A stretch of DNA of 64,000 nt from Loigolactobacillus backii (GTDB lineage: Bacteria > Bacillota > Bacilli > Lactobacillales > Lactobacillaceae), in contig NZ_RHNQ01000001.1 in the NCBI RefSeq assembly GCF_003946275.1, forward strand, positions 1 through 64,000, in the 5' to 3' direction. The number at the start of each line of letters is the position of its first letter. Position 1 is the first letter of the stretch. Shown here piece by piece: positions 45,960-56,042 of this stretch. The notes under the pieces were generated by a model that was given only the letters and a program-made list of their open reading frames with translations, was not told the DNA's origin and did not search any database. The position numbers and the translations under genes were made by a program.

Positions 45960-47966
45960 TTATTCAATTGCTGCTTTTAGTTCTAAGATTGTATCCCGTA
46001 AAGTTGCTGCCTGTTCAAAATCTAATTTCTTGGCGGCGGCCTTCATCTGCTCTTCAAGCCGACCAATCATTTCTTTTTGTTCTTTCTTTGACATATCCGT
46101 AAAATCTGGTCCTTTAATGGCACCAGTTTCTTGGTGATCGTCCTTCGCCGCTTTCGTTGGTGAAATTAGATCACGAATTGGCTTAACAATGGTCGTTGGT
46201 GTGACGTGATGGACCTCATTAAACTTCTCTTGGGTGGTTCGTCGCCGTTTAGTTTCATCCATTGCCGCTTGCATTGAATCAGTAACCCGATCAGCGTACA
46301 TAATGACAGTCCCATCAACATTTCGTGAAGCACGACCAATTGTTTGAATCAGTGAGCGTTCACTCCGTAAGAAACCTTCCTTATCGGCATCTAAAATGGC
46401 AATCAGCGAAACTTCAGGAACATCAATTCCTTCCCGCAATAAATTAATACCAATCAGAACATCAAATTTGCCCAAACGTAGATCACGAATAATCTGTGTT
46501 CGCTCTAACGTTTTTATATCACTGTGTAAATAACGAACTTTAATTCCTAATTCTTTCAAATAGTCAGTTAAATCTTCCGCCATTTTCTTGGTCAAGGTTG
46601 TTACAAAAACACGTTCATGGCGCTCTACACGCTTATTAATTTCGCCTACAAGATCATCAATTTGACCCATAATTGGCCGAACTTCAATTTTAGGATCTAA
46701 CAGTCCAGTTGGTCGAATGATTTGTTCCGCGACGTGATCCGTTTGCGAATACTCATACGGACCAGGTGTTGCTGAAACGTAAACAATTTGATTAACGTGC
46801 TGTTCAAATTCATTTAGTTTTAGTGGTCGGTTGTCCAGCGCACTTGGTAACCGAAAACCGTAATCAACTAACATTTGTTTCCGAGCTCGGTCACCGTTAT
46901 ACATCCCCCGAATCTGCGGCATCGTTGCGTGAGATTCATCAATCATAATCAAGAAGTCCTTGGGAAAGAAATCAATTAATGTATACGGTGGCTCACCAGC
47001 TTTTCGACCCTCCATGTGGCGAGAATAGTTCTCAATTCCGGAAGTGTAGCCCATTTCGCGCAACATTTCAATATCATAATTGGTCCGCTGCTCTAGTCGC
47101 TGCGCCTCCAATAATTTATGCTGATCGGTTAACTCCTTCAAACGCGTCTTTAACTCGGCCTCAATGCTAACAATTGCGTGTTCCATCTGCTCATCGTTGG
47201 TCATAAAATGAGTTGCCGGGAATATGGCCACGTGATCGCGGTCACCCACAACTTCACCAGTTAGCGCATCTACTTCACGGATACGATCAATTTCATCACC
47301 AAAGAATTCAATTCGTAACGCCCGTTCATCCCGGGAAGCTGGAAAAATTTCAACAACATCCCCGCGGACACGAAAACGTCCCCGCTGAAAATCAATATCG
47401 TTACGTTCAAATTGAATATCAATTAAACGGCGCAGTAATTCATTGCGTTCCAATTCTTGGCCAACTCGCAATGATAAAACGTGATCACGATACTCATCCG
47501 GACTGCCTAAACCAAAAATACAAGAAACCGAAGCGACAACAATCACATCGTTACGTTCTAATAGTGAACTCGTTGCCGAATGGCGTAATTTATCAATTTC
47601 ATCATTAATGCTAGAATCCTTTTCAATGTACGTATCGCTTGACGGTACATAGGCTTCTGGTTGGTAATAATCATAATAACTTACAAAATATTCAACCGCG
47701 TTATTAGGGAAAAATTGTTTGAATTCGCCGTATAACTGACCAGCTAAAGTTTTATTGTGGGCTATCACCAAAGTCGGTTTTCCAACATTCTTAATCACTT
47801 CACTCATTGTAAACGTCTTACCAGTCCCGGTTGCCCCTAATAGGATCTGAGCCTTTTCACCATTTTCAATTCCCTCAGTCAATTGTTTAATTGCCTGTGG
47901 CTGATCACCAGCAGGTTGATAAGGTGAAACTAAATCAAAATCACGATGTTCTTCACGTTGAATCAA
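45960..47966 (-). CDS. uvrB: excinuclease ABC subunit B
   Basis: UvrB verifies the lesion and recruits UvrC. The 668-residue protein has Walker A GATGTGKT (44-51), the beta-hairpin region with [12 protein letters not shown], helicase motifs including RASRN, and a C-terminal UVR motif that binds UvrC. The TTG at 47966 has GAGGAGG at about 9 nt, better than the ATG at 48011. The leader is long and carries a tandem duplication and an SOS-like box. Confidence 0.97.
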   Translation of the reverse strand: MIQREEHRDFDLVSPYQPAGDQPQAIKQLTEGIENGEKAQILLGATGTGKTFTMSEVIKNVGKPTLVIAHNKTLAGQLYGEFKQFFPNNAVEYFVSYYDYYQPEAYVPSSDTYIEKDSSINDEIDKLRHSATSSLLERNDVIVVASVSCIFGLGSPDEYRDHVLSLRVGQELERNELLRRLIDIQFERNDIDFQRGRFRVRGDVVEIFPASRDERALRIEFFGDEIDRIREVDALTGEVVGDRDHVAIFPATHFMTNDEQMEHAIVSIEAELKTRLKELTDQHKLLEAQRLEQRTNYDIEMLREMGYTSGIENYSRHMEGRKAGEPPYTLIDFFPKDFLIMIDESHATMPQIRGMYNGDRARKQMLVDYGFRLPSALDNRPLKLNEFEQHVNQIVYVSATPGPYEYSQTDHVAEQIIRPTGLLDPKIEVRPIMGQIDDLVGEINKRVERHERVFVTTLTKKMAEDLTDYLKELGIKVRYLHSDIKTLERTQIIRDLRLGKFDVLIGINLLREGIDVPEVSLIAILDADKEGFLRSERSLIQTIGRASRNVDGTVIMYADRVTDSMQAAMDETKRRRTTQEKFNEVHHVTPTTIVKPIRDLISPTKAAKDDHQETGAIKGPDFTDMSKKEQKEMIGRLEEQMKAAAKKLDFEQAATLRDTILELKAAIE

Positions 47967-47973
47967 GTAAGTG

Positions 47974-48173
47974 ACCTCCTCATTACCTATGTCTATTTTG
48001 TGTGACCACAAAATCCTATTTTCGGATGATGTCCATTCTCCTAGCGCTTAATTCGCACCCTGGAAACATGGCACCTCCTCATTACCTATATGTCTATTTT
48101 ACGTGACCACAAAATCCTATTTTCGGTGGATATTCCATTCTCCCAGCGCTTAATTCGCGCCCTGGAAACATGG
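47974..48173 (-). repeat. tandem duplication of about 100 bp in the uvrB leader
   Basis: Two head-to-tail copies, 47974-48072 and 48073-48173, agree at most positions (from ACCTCCTCATTACC to CCTGGAAACATGG). Each includes the AATGAGGAGG ribosome site and a CCAG...GCGC hairpin. The copy nearest uvrB provides the working ribosome site; the outer copy now sits before a short frame (48016-48069). Confidence 0.85.
48016..48069 (-). CDS. short upstream ORF in the uvrB leader
   Basis: ATG (48067-48069) follows GGAGG at 4 nt and opens 17 codons ([12 protein letters not shown]...) ending in TAG at 48016-48018, 50 bases before the uvrB start. It arose because the duplication placed a second ribosome site before ATGTTTCCAGG. 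It may be translated, but the peptide need not matter. Confidence 0.35.
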   Translation of the reverse strand: MFPGCELSARRMDIIRK

Positions 48174-48320
48174 TCTCCAAACCAAACGAAAGAGAGTGGG
48201 CCAGCTATTTATAAAATATATCGAACCATTTATAAACTCGCTGCAAAAAGATGAGGCCTCTTTAAGCGTAATCATCACCTTTTCATTCCACTCTCTACAA
48301 TCAAATTAGTGTCTATATTC

Positions 48321-48349
48321 TATCACACCGAACATATTTTCGCCATAGC
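48321..48349 (-). promoter_or_regulatory. candidate SOS promoter with LexA box for uvrBA
   Basis: CGAAC-ATAT-TTTCG (48329-48342) matches the Gram-positive LexA (DinR) box CGAACATATGTTCG in 13 of 14 bases. On the minus strand it fills the spacer between a weak -35 TGGCGA and -10 TAGAAT. uvrBA is a classic SOS operon. Confidence 0.65.
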
Positions 48350-48358
48350 TTTGCTCGC

Positions 48359-48994
48359 TTACTTAACCTGCATAATTTGCTGCGTTATTTGCCGTAATTT
48401 TTCTCGATTAGTAAATTGCTCGGCCAATAAATCCGGTAAAATTTGATTAATAAAATACTGAACGCTTGCCATATCCGAAAATCTAACAATTGTCCGGAGA
48501 CTTTCCCGATAAATATTAGTGTAAACTGTTTCGGGATTACCTTTTTGAATCTCACCAAAGGATTCATACAATAAATCTACTTTATCAGAAACTGATAAGA
48601 TTCGTCCTTCCAATGTATCATCCTTACCTTCACCTAGTCGGCGCCGGTAAGCTTCCTGAAACTCGGTCGGTATTTCATTAACGATGAAATTCTCAGTAAG
48701 GTTGTCATCAACCTCCGCTAACATTTTGCGAAGTGCTGGTGTTGCGTATTTCACCGGCGTTTTAATGTCACCAATAAAGCGTTCTGTATAATCATGGTTC
48801 AATGCTTTTTCGTATAATGAACGCCAATCAACCGTTTGACCGGCATTTTCTTCAATATCACCGAGCATCTGCGCCACTTGAGTAACTTTAAACGAATGGG
48901 CGGCCACTGAATGCTCTTCAAATTTAAAATATCCTGGCGCTCGTTGAATTGTTTCTAAATTACTTAGGCTTTGTAAATATTGATGCATTCCCAT
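48359..48994 (-). CDS. YfbR-like HD-domain phosphohydrolase
   Basis: About 211 residues with the HD-domain metal ligands: a His in EEHSVAAHSFKV and the HD pair in NHDYTERFIGDI, with a later Asp in SDKVDLLYESF. Relatives include the 5'-deoxynucleotidase YfbR; the substrate here is not known. The ATG at 48994 is about 10 nt after GGAAGGA; a TTG at 49000 is also possible. The uvrBA promoter lies just past its stop codon. Confidence 0.75.
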   Translation of the reverse strand: MGMHQYLQSLSNLETIQRAPGYFKFEEHSVAAHSFKVTQVAQMLGDIEENAGQTVDWRSLYEKALNHDYTERFIGDIKTPVKYATPALRKMLAEVDDNLTENFIVNEIPTEFQEAYRRRLGEGKDDTLEGRILSVSDKVDLLYESFGEIQKGNPETVYTNIYRESLRTIVRFSDMASVQYFINQILPDLLAEQFTNREKLRQITQQIMQVK

Positions 48995-49068
48995 AATCAA
49001 TCAGTCCTTCCGGCTATTAAATTGCTCTTATTTTACAGTTTCTTCTGGTTAAATTTCAAGTTAAGTAG

Positions 49069-49132
49069 CAAAAATGGTGCGGTTATATCACCGTTTTAAC
49101 TCATTAAAACGTGCAATAACCACACCACTTTT
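49069..49132 (-). terminator. terminator of pgcA
   Basis: AAGTGGTGTGGTTAT pairs with ATAACCGCACCATTTTT, with an inner TTTTAA/TTAAAA extension and a T run on the minus strand, right after the pgcA stop. Confidence 0.8.
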
Positions 49133-49136
49133 ATTT

Positions 49137-50864
49137 TTATTTAGCCGCAAAAGCAGTTAATGCTTGCTCAAATGCCGTTAAACGAGTTTGAGCATCTTCT
49201 TCACTAGTACCAACCGTCCCAACATAGAATTTAATTTTTGGTTCAGTTCCTGAAGGACGAATGGCAATCCAAGTCCCATCGGCCAACAAATATTTAAGCA
49301 CGTTGGACTTTGGTAGCTTAATAGGTTCAGTGTGTCCATCCGCAAAATTAGTTACTTGATTTTGAAAATCCTGTAAAGCAGTAACCTTAACGTCATTGAA
49401 ACTTTCAGGTTGTTCTTCCCGGAATTTAGTCATTAGTGCCTTGATTTCACCAGCGCCTTCAGCCCCGGCAAAAGTTTGTGAAATTGTTTTTTCAGCAAAA
49501 TAACCATACTGCTTAAACAAATCTTGTAAGCCATCATATAGTGTTTTACCTTGTTTTTGATAGTAAGCCGTAATTTCGGCCAATAAAAGAACACCCTGAA
49601 TGGCATCTTTGTCTCGAACAAATGGTTTAATCAATGAACCGTAGCTTTCTTCAAAACCAAACATATAAGTATGGCTATGGTCTTCTTCATAATTTTTAAT
49701 CTTTTCAGCAATAAATTTGAAACCTGTCAAAACATTAATCATCTCAACACCGTAGTGTTCAGCAATTTTAGTTGCCAACTCAGTTGAAACGATAGATTTA
49801 ATTGCAACCGCGTTCTTAGGTAAGGTTCCGGCTTCCTGATTAGCTCGTAAAATATAATCAAGCATTAAGGCCGCAATCTGATTACCATTTAACAAGCGGT
49901 ATTCACCATCTGGTTGGCGCACCGCCGTTCCCAGCCGATCGGCGTCAGGATCAGTAGCAACCAACATGTCGGCGTCCTCTTTTTTACCCAAGGCAATTGC
50001 TAGATCAAATGTTTCTGGAAATTCAGGGTTTGGGTAAGCAACGGTAGCAAATTCTGGGTCGTAAATGGATTGCTCTGGTACTAAACGAAATTGGCTGAAA
50101 CCAGCATTCCGCAAAGCTTGCTCGCCTAACATTTTACCAGTGCCATGAAGTGGTGTATAAACCAACTTCATCTTACTACCAACTTCGTCAATTAATTTTT
50201 GATTGATCGTAACGGATTTAATATTAGCCAAGTAAGCTTCATCCACATCTTCACCAATGAGAGTTAATAAGTGCTTAGCCCGTAATTCATGCTCGCTAAC
50301 CGTTTTAATTGCAAACAGGTCCGTTACTTTACGAACATAACTAGTTGTTAAATCAGCCTCTTTTGGTGGCATCTGACCACCATCCGGGCCGTAAATTTTA
50401 TAGCCATTATATTGCTTCGGGTTATGGCTGGCAGTAATCATAATACCAGCGTAGGTACCTAAATTACGAACAGCAAACGATAGTTCTGGCGTAGGCCGTA
50501 GCGCGTCAAATACAAAGGATGGAATGCCATGAGCGCCCAAAACATGAGCGGCCTCATGCGCAAAGGCCTCAGAATTGTAACGTGAATCAAAGCTGATAGC
50601 GACCCCTTGCGCCTTTGTCTTAGCATCTAAGGTGTCCATCATTAACGCTAAGCCTTCAGTTGCTTGCCGAACCGTATAAATGTTCATCCGGTTAATCCCA
50701 GGGCCCATTACACCACGCATACCTGCTGTACCAAATTCCATTGGTGCATAAAAAGCATCCTTCAAATTAGCCTCATCACCGGCCATTTGTTCCAGTTCAG
50801 CTTTAAGCCCAGCGTCCAAACGTGTGTAATTTTTCCAAGTATTGTACGTATCCTGCCATGTCAT
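49137..50864 (-). CDS. pgcA: phosphoglucomutase / phosphomannomutase
   Basis: The enzyme interconverts glucose-6-phosphate and glucose-1-phosphate, feeding UDP-glucose for wall polymers and exopolysaccharide. The 575-residue alpha-phosphohexomutase has the phosphoserine loop ITASHNPKQYNG (Ser146), the metal loop ATDPDADRLG, and the phosphate-binding RPSGTEPKIKFY near the end. It is a single gene with its own terminator. Confidence 0.95.
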   Translation of the reverse strand: MTWQDTYNTWKNYTRLDAGLKAELEQMAGDEANLKDAFYAPMEFGTAGMRGVMGPGINRMNIYTVRQATEGLALMMDTLDAKTKAQGVAISFDSRYNSEAFAHEAAHVLGAHGIPSFVFDALRPTPELSFAVRNLGTYAGIMITASHNPKQYNGYKIYGPDGGQMPPKEADLTTSYVRKVTDLFAIKTVSEHELRAKHLLTLIGEDVDEAYLANIKSVTINQKLIDEVGSKMKLVYTPLHGTGKMLGEQALRNAGFSQFRLVPEQSIYDPEFATVAYPNPEFPETFDLAIALGKKEDADMLVATDPDADRLGTAVRQPDGEYRLLNGNQIAALMLDYILRANQEAGTLPKNAVAIKSIVSTELATKIAEHYGVEMINVLTGFKFIAEKIKNYEEDHSHTYMFGFEESYGSLIKPFVRDKDAIQGVLLLAEITAYYQKQGKTLYDGLQDLFKQYGYFAEKTISQTFAGAEGAGEIKALMTKFREEQPESFNDVKVTALQDFQNQVTNFADGHTEPIKLPKSNVLKYLLADGTWIAIRPSGTEPKIKFYVGTVGTSEEDAQTRLTAFEQALTAFAAK

Positions 50865-51260
50865 TAAAACGTACCTCCTAAAGTCATTAAATCCTTATTT
50901 AAAATTTACGTGGTCACCCCACGTCGGATCTTTAATTCAATAATTAGTATACTACAAAAGGCAGCGCTTTTATAAAACAACTCTAAAAAGCTCAGAATAA
51001 TTTCATTAATTGCTCAAAATTTAATAATCAGTTGCGTGGCTTAACCAACTTCCAGTTAGATTCTTCAATACCTAATTTAGTAAATTTACGCAAATTAAAA
51101 GCAGCTGGGACAAAAAGCCCTAGCCGCTTACTATTTTCGATCATTACTCTAGAACGTGCGCCAAAAGTCTGGGTCACGTACCTAATCCAGTAACCATAAT
51201 TAGCCTACGTTACGCAGTAAACCTAAAACCGACTTTTATCCTACTCCCTTAGCTAAAGCC
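50865..51260. other. 396-bp intergenic region with a family A repeat
   Basis: No gene. The first 230 bp are AT-rich and hold the pgcA promoter area, though no convincing promoter was picked out. The rest is family A copy A7 (51099-51246), which runs up to the trxB end and may terminate transcription from either side. Confidence 0.6.
51099..51246 (+). repeat. family A repeat copy A7
   Basis: AGCAGCTGGGACAAAAAGCC at the head, CTCTAGAACGTGCGCCAAAAG in the body and GACTTTTATCCTACTCCC at the tail. The inner palindrome is shorter than in A4 (about 30 bp missing). Confidence 0.75.
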
Positions 51261-52208
51261 TTAGGAAATTGTTTCTTTATCCTTAGCCGCTAAATCCTGA
51301 ATGTAGGCGTATGCCTGTTGACCGGCCATACCGCCATCACCAACTGATGTCGTAATCTGCCGTAGATCCTTTTGCCGAACGTCACCAATGGCAAAGATTC
51401 CAGGCACCTTAGTACGCATGTGATCATCCGTAACTACCCAACCAGCATCATCGAGAATCCCTAGATCAGTAAAACTATCCGTCAAAGCATTAATCCCAAC
51501 GTAGATGAAGACCCCACTAGCTGGTAATGTGTGTGCTTCGCCGGACACTTTGTCGGTGTAACGAACACCGGTGACTTTTTGATCATCACCTAAGATTTCC
51601 TCAGTATTAGCATTCCAGATAAAATTAACCTTAGGATTAGCAAAAGCACGATCCTGCATAATTTTTTGTGCTCGTAATTGATCCCGGCGATGAATAATTG
51701 TTACCTTAGAGGCCAACTGAGCTAGATACAGACCTTCTTCAACTGCAGAATCACCGCCACCAATCACAGCAACTTCCCGGTTCTTAAAGAACGCACCATC
51801 ACAAACAGCACAGTAGGAGACGCCCCGGCCACTATAGTCATTTTCGCCAGGAATTTCTAATTTACGGTGTTCGGCCCCAGTTGCAATAACAACGGCCTTG
51901 GCCTCATAATCACCATCATCAGTGCTGATTAGCTTAACGTCGCCATTATCCTTGATTCCGGTAACGTTACCGTAAGCGTACTCCGCACCAAATTGAGTTG
52001 CGCCGTCATACATTTTTTGTGCCAAATCAGGCCCAAGAACTGACTTGAAGCCTGGATAATTTTCAATTGCAGCTGTATTGTTCATTTGCCCGCCATAAAT
52101 CCCGCGGTCAAGTATAATAACCGATAAATTTGATCGTGATGCATAAAGTGCGGCCGTTAAACCACCTGGACCAGCACCGATTACAATGATATCAGCTTTT
52201 TTTGTCAT
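51261..52208 (-). CDS. trxB: thioredoxin reductase
   Basis: TrxB uses NADPH and FAD to reduce thioredoxin. The 315-residue protein has the FAD motif GAGPGGLTAA, the redox pair CAVC (133-136), the NADPH motif IGGGDSAVEEG, and GIFAIGDVRQK near the end. The ATG at 52208 has GGGGG at 8 nt and is preferred over 52226. It follows the TPR gene by 57 bp. Confidence 0.96.
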   Translation of the reverse strand: MTKKADIIVIGAGPGGLTAALYASRSNLSVIILDRGIYGGQMNNTAAIENYPGFKSVLGPDLAQKMYDGATQFGAEYAYGNVTGIKDNGDVKLISTDDGDYEAKAVVIATGAEHRKLEIPGENDYSGRGVSYCAVCDGAFFKNREVAVIGGGDSAVEEGLYLAQLASKVTIIHRRDQLRAQKIMQDRAFANPKVNFIWNANTEEILGDDQKVTGVRYTDKVSGEAHTLPASGVFIYVGINALTDSFTDLGILDDAGWVVTDDHMRTKVPGIFAIGDVRQKDLRQITTSVGDGGMAGQQAYAYIQDLAAKDKETIS

Positions 52209-52283
52209 GGTCACAACCCCCGTCATTTAGATTCTGAAATTAAGCATACGCCGTCGCTTTCAGAAAGTCTAATAGTTTGCTTA

Positions 52284-52691
52284 CTAAAAGTTACCAAGCT
52301 CAGTCCTTAATTGGGATAGTAAATCCATGGCTTCCGTCTTAAATTCCTGTTGACCGCTTGTGAGGTACCCTTGAACACACTGAAAGCTATCTTCAAACTG
52401 GTTCATAAAGGCATAGCAATTGGCCAAGAAATACTGAATTTCGGGATGATTCTTACCGTAATGCTTATTTAGCTGCTCTAACTGTAAAATTGCTTCATTA
52501 TAACGATTATCATACTGGAGACAAATCGCTAACTGACAATTAGCAAAGACATAATCATCATCAGTTTGTGCTAACGTTTGAGCCCGTTCAAGGTAAACAA
52601 TTGCCTTTTTATAGCGATTCTTTGAAAAAGCTGTCATTCCTAAATTAAAGTAAAATTCACATGAAGGCTGAAATGAGATAACCTCACCCAT
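52284..52691 (-). CDS. tetratricopeptide-repeat protein
   Basis: This 135-residue protein is made of about three TPR-like helix pairs (FNLGMTAFSKNRYKKAIVYLE, QLAICLQYDNRYNEAILQLE, YFLANCYAFMNQFEDSFQ). TPR proteins bind partners; the partner is unknown. A TPR gene between gpsA and trxB is, from memory, a recurring arrangement in lactobacilli. No membrane segment or signal is seen. Confidence 0.75.
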   Translation of the reverse strand: MGEVISFQPSCEFYFNLGMTAFSKNRYKKAIVYLERAQTLAQTDDDYVFANCQLAICLQYDNRYNEAILQLEQLNKHYGKNHPEIQYFLANCYAFMNQFEDSFQCVQGYLTSGQQEFKTEAMDLLSQLRTELGNF

Positions 52692-52845
52692 TACGTCGAC
52701 TCCTTTATTTAAAAAATAAATTATTCTGCGTTAACTAACTTAAATAAACCTCACCGTCAAATTAACCTACCTGAGATAAAATGTCAACCACCCGGCTAAA
52801 TTAAATTTAGGTTGTGTTTTAAAATCATTTTTAGTTAGTGTTTTC

Positions 52846-52900
52846 CTAACTAATTTGGCGTAAATGTGCTACAAGAACTTTTCCAAACGCTCACTTGCTA
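52846..52900 (+). repeat. family B repeat fragment B5
   Basis: CTAACTAATTTGGCGTAAATGTG followed by ACTTTTCCAAACGCTC resembles a short copy like B2. It ends about 6 bp before the gpsA stop codon. The match is weak. Confidence 0.35.
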
Positions 52901-52905
52901 CAATG

Positions 52906-53922
52906 CTAATCCATTTCCATTTTTCCTTCACGTTGCATTAAACAAGTGATTTCATCGCGAATATTCTTCTGTTCATATAGAACGTGATAAATAGCCGTAG
53001 TGATCGGCATTTCAATATTTTTTTGTTGGGCAAGTTCGTGGGCAACCTTGGTTGTTGAAACACCTTCAACAACCATTCCCATGTTCTTTAAAATTGTTTC
53101 TAGCGATTGTCCCTGGCCTAATTGATTGCCTGCCCGCCAATTACGGGAATGAACACTGGTACAGGTAACGATTAGATCGCCGACGCCGGATAGCCCGATA
53201 AAGGTCAGTGGCTTAGCACCAAAAGCGACCCCTAAGCGACTGATCTCGGCCAAGCCCCGGGTTATTAAAGCAGCCTTCGTGTTATCACCGTAACCTAACC
53301 CGTGCAGGGCACCGGCGCCGATTGCAATGACGTTTTTTAAGGCCGCCCCCATTTCGACACCAATGACATCATCATTGGTGTAAATTCTAAAATAATCATT
53401 CATAAATAATTGTTGTACTCGTTTAGCCGCCTCAAGATCGACGGAGGCCGCCGTAATTGAGGTTAAATCACGATTAGCAACATCCTCAGCGTGACTGGGA
53501 CCCGATAACACGACTAACGCCTGCCGTTCATTTTCAGGAATCTCCTCGCTTAACACTTGTGATAGGCGCTTATGCGTTCCCTGTTCCAGACCCTTACTGG
53601 CGTGCATAATCAGTGGCTTACGTCCGGTTTCATTTAAAACGGTAACGACCTTTTTTGCCACCTCGCGAATTGCATTCGTTGGGACTACAAATAAAATTAA
53701 ATCAACGTCTTGCAAGGCAGTAGCAAGGCTAAGTGTCGCTACCACTTTAGGATTAATTTTAAACGTTGGTAAATAATGAACGTTTGTGTGTTCTTGATTA
53801 ATTTCCGTAACTAACTTTTCTTTGTTAGCCCAGAGTGAAACCTGGTGACCATTTTCCGTTAATAAATTTGCTAAAACAGTCCCCCATGAACCGGCACCAA
53901 GTACCGCAATTTTTTCTGTCAT
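52906..53922 (-). CDS. gpsA: glycerol-3-phosphate dehydrogenase [NAD(P)+]
   Basis: GpsA makes glycerol-3-phosphate for phospholipids from dihydroxyacetone phosphate. The 338-residue protein has the N-terminal [13 protein letters not shown] nucleotide motif, HASKGLE, and the catalytic-domain signature [20 protein letters not shown]. It lies 27 bp after lgt, as part of hprK-lgt-gpsA. Confidence 0.96.
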   Translation of the reverse strand: MTEKIAVLGAGSWGTVLANLLTENGHQVSLWANKEKLVTEINQEHTNVHYLPTFKINPKVVATLSLATALQDVDLILFVVPTNAIREVAKKVVTVLNETGRKPLIMHASKGLEQGTHKRLSQVLSEEIPENERQALVVLSGPSHAEDVANRDLTSITAASVDLEAAKRVQQLFMNDYFRIYTNDDVIGVEMGAALKNVIAIGAGALHGLGYGDNTKAALITRGLAEISRLGVAFGAKPLTFIGLSGVGDLIVTCTSVHSRNWRAGNQLGQGQSLETILKNMGMVVEGVSTTKVAHELAQQKNIEMPITTAIYHVLYEQKNIRDEITCLMQREGKMEMD

Positions 53923-53949
53923 AACGTTAAAAACTCCTTCTTAAACCGT

Positions 53950-54774
53950 TTACTTTTTTTGATTGCCAGCCAAATAATCAACCAGTAGTGGGTCATTGTA
54001 GCGGCGCCAAATCCATAAACCAATTGCACCAATAAAGAAAATCAGTGAAAGCAGTTGTGAAACTCGAAGCAGATTAAAGAGCATTAAACTATCCGTTCGC
54101 ATTCCTTCAATAAAGAAACGGCCAAACGCATACCAACTAACATAAAGCAGGAAAACCTCGCCCTGCTTAAATAGTCCTTTACGATGGCGTAAGCTCATAA
54201 TCACAACGAAACCAAGCAAGTCCCAAACTGATTCATACAAGAAAGTGGGCTGGCGGTAGGCCCTGTTAATAAACATCTGTTGGATAATGAAATTAGGTAA
54301 GTGCAATCCCTGCAAAAATGTAAGTGATGTCTGTGCACCAAAGGCCTCTTGATTCATAAAGTTTCCCCAGCGACCAATACCTTGCCCTAAAATAACGGTT
54401 GGTGCGGCAATATCCAGCACTAACCAAACCGGCAACTGATGCCGTCGACAAAACACGTAAAAAACGATCGCCGCTGCAATTAAACTACCATAAATTGCCA
54501 TTCCTCCGTGCCAAATCGCAATGATTTCACCAGGATGAGCAGCATAATACGGCCATTCAAAAAGGACATAATAAAGCCGGGCCCCAATTAAAGCAAAAGG
54601 CAAGGACCATAAAATAAGATTAAATAGATCGTCTGAAGAGACTTGGCGGCGATCGGCCTCACGCATTGCTAACACAACGGCCAAAACTACACCAGTTGCA
54701 ATAATCACGCCATACCAATGAATCTCAAATGGTCCAAATTTTAAAGCGATAGGATTTAACGCGGCTACCAACAT
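53950..54774 (-). CDS. lgt: prolipoprotein diacylglyceryl transferase
   Basis: Lgt attaches diacylglycerol to the lipobox Cys of lipoprotein precursors. The 274-residue protein has about seven membrane segments and the signature [13 protein letters not shown] with the essential Arg, plus FLYES and the C-terminal [12 protein letters not shown]. Its start overlaps the hprK stop by one base. At least one lipoprotein substrate (PstS) is in the window. Confidence 0.96.
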   Translation of the reverse strand: MLVAALNPIALKFGPFEIHWYGVIIATGVVLAVVLAMREADRRQVSSDDLFNLILWSLPFALIGARLYYVLFEWPYYAAHPGEIIAIWHGGMAIYGSLIAAAIVFYVFCRRHQLPVWLVLDIAAPTVILGQGIGRWGNFMNQEAFGAQTSLTFLQGLHLPNFIIQQMFINRAYRQPTFLYESVWDLLGFVVIMSLRHRKGLFKQGEVFLLYVSWYAFGRFFIEGMRTDSLMLFNLLRVSQLLSLIFFIGAIGLWIWRRYNDPLLVDYLAGNQKK

Positions 54775-55814
54775 TAGGCGTCAGCACCACCCTTCTTTGT
54801 TTCATCCGTTTTCGGTTTTGAACTAACATCACCACTTGGTTTAGTTGTTGGTGTATTTGGCGTTGCATCTGCTGCTTCGTCAACTGCAGAATTTTTTTGA
54901 ATGAGCTGATTCAAATTAGATTCAAACGTCTTGGTTGCATCATAACCCATTGCTCGAGCTCGGAAATTCATCGCCGCAACTTCAATAATAATTGCCAAAT
55001 TACGCCCAGTTTTAACCGGAATCGTAACCCGTGGTAGCGTAACGTCAAAGATTTGCATTGCTTCTTCACCGTTACCTAACCGATCAAAATTCTTTTCGGG
55101 CGTCCAAGTCTCCAAATGAACAACTAGTTGAATTGGTGTATCACTACGAACTGCCCCCGCACCAAATAAATTCATGACATCAATAATACCAATTCCACGA
55201 ATTTCAAGCAGATGGCGTAAGATGGCCGGTGCTTCGCCAACTAAAGTTTGTTCATCCTGTTCATAAACTTCAACGCGATCATCAGCGATTAGACGGTGGC
55301 CCCGCTTAACTAGTTCCAAAGCAGTTTCACTTTTACCAACTCCTGAATCGCCAGTAATTAATACGCCAATTCCGTAAATATCTACCAAAACACCATGAAT
55401 TGACCGCCGTTCAGCTAGGCGCCCATCTAAATAATCGGTCATTAGGCTTGATAAGCGCGTCGTCGCAAGTTTTGATCCCAATACCGGGATTTTGGCGTCT
55501 CCTGCTGCCTGACACAATTCATCTGGTGCCGGTAATGAACGGGAGACAACAAACGCCGGCGTATCCTTAGCAGCCATTTTTCTAAAAATCATTAATCGCT
55601 CTTCAGGCGTCATTTTTTTTAAAAAAGAAATCTCAGTTCGACCAAACAATTGAATTCGTTCGTGGGGATAATAATTAAAATAACCGGTTAATTCTAAGCC
55701 TGGCCGGGAAATATCACTGACCGTAATGCCGCGCTGCTCTAAAAATTCTTGGCCCGCGTAAACCTTGAGTTTAGCACGGTCAACAAGCTCGCTAACTTTA
55801 ACACTTTCAACCAT
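54774..55814 (-). CDS. hprK: HPr kinase/phosphorylase
   Basis: HprK phosphorylates HPr at Ser46, the trigger for CcpA-dependent catabolite repression, and reverses the reaction. The 346-residue protein has Walker A GDSGVGKS (155-162) and the HprK signature further on ([16 protein letters not shown]). It is longer than the usual 310 or so residues because of a C-terminal tail rich in Ala, Thr, Lys and Asp. The ATG at 55814 has AGGAG at 8 nt and is preferred over 55832. Confidence 0.96.
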   Translation of the reverse strand: MVESVKVSELVDRAKLKVYAGQEFLEQRGITVSDISRPGLELTGYFNYYPHERIQLFGRTEISFLKKMTPEERLMIFRKMAAKDTPAFVVSRSLPAPDELCQAAGDAKIPVLGSKLATTRLSSLMTDYLDGRLAERRSIHGVLVDIYGIGVLITGDSGVGKSETALELVKRGHRLIADDRVEVYEQDEQTLVGEAPAILRHLLEIRGIGIIDVMNLFGAGAVRSDTPIQLVVHLETWTPEKNFDRLGNGEEAMQIFDVTLPRVTIPVKTGRNLAIIIEVAAMNFRARAMGYDATKTFESNLNQLIQKNSAVDEAADATPNTPTTKPSGDVSSKPKTDETKKGGADA

Positions 55815-56042
55815 TACAATTGCTCCTATCATAAAAAGTAATTAAACAACAATATTCTTTATTTTAACATTGCCACATGGTCCCTGCACTGCTTTTCTAA
55901 TGAATTACTATTCAAAGACTGTACTTACTAGGTTCAACATACAAACTAAAAGACGTTATGTCAAAAGTAATCGCATTCAAAAACAACTTCTGTTCAGAAT
56001 CTTTTTAACTAATTTAGCCTAAACGTCCCCCTAATAATCAAA

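Larger units (their letters stand above)
48012..48358. other. long uvrB leader region
   Basis: No long gene. It holds the outer part of the duplication and a 17-codon upstream frame. A 9-bp long-range stem AGAGAGTGG/CCACTCTCT (48288-48296 with 48191-48199) encloses about 88 nt, and the SOS-like promoter lies at its far end. The spacer between the stem arms shows nothing recognisable. Confidence 0.6.

Noticed and set aside
48012-48340. T-box riboswitch in the uvrB leader (AGAGAGTGG resembles part of a T-box stem I)
   Set aside because: The conserved antiterminator bulge (GGTGGNACCGCG type) is missing, there is no amino-acid gene downstream, and the region is better explained by a duplication and an SOS promoter.
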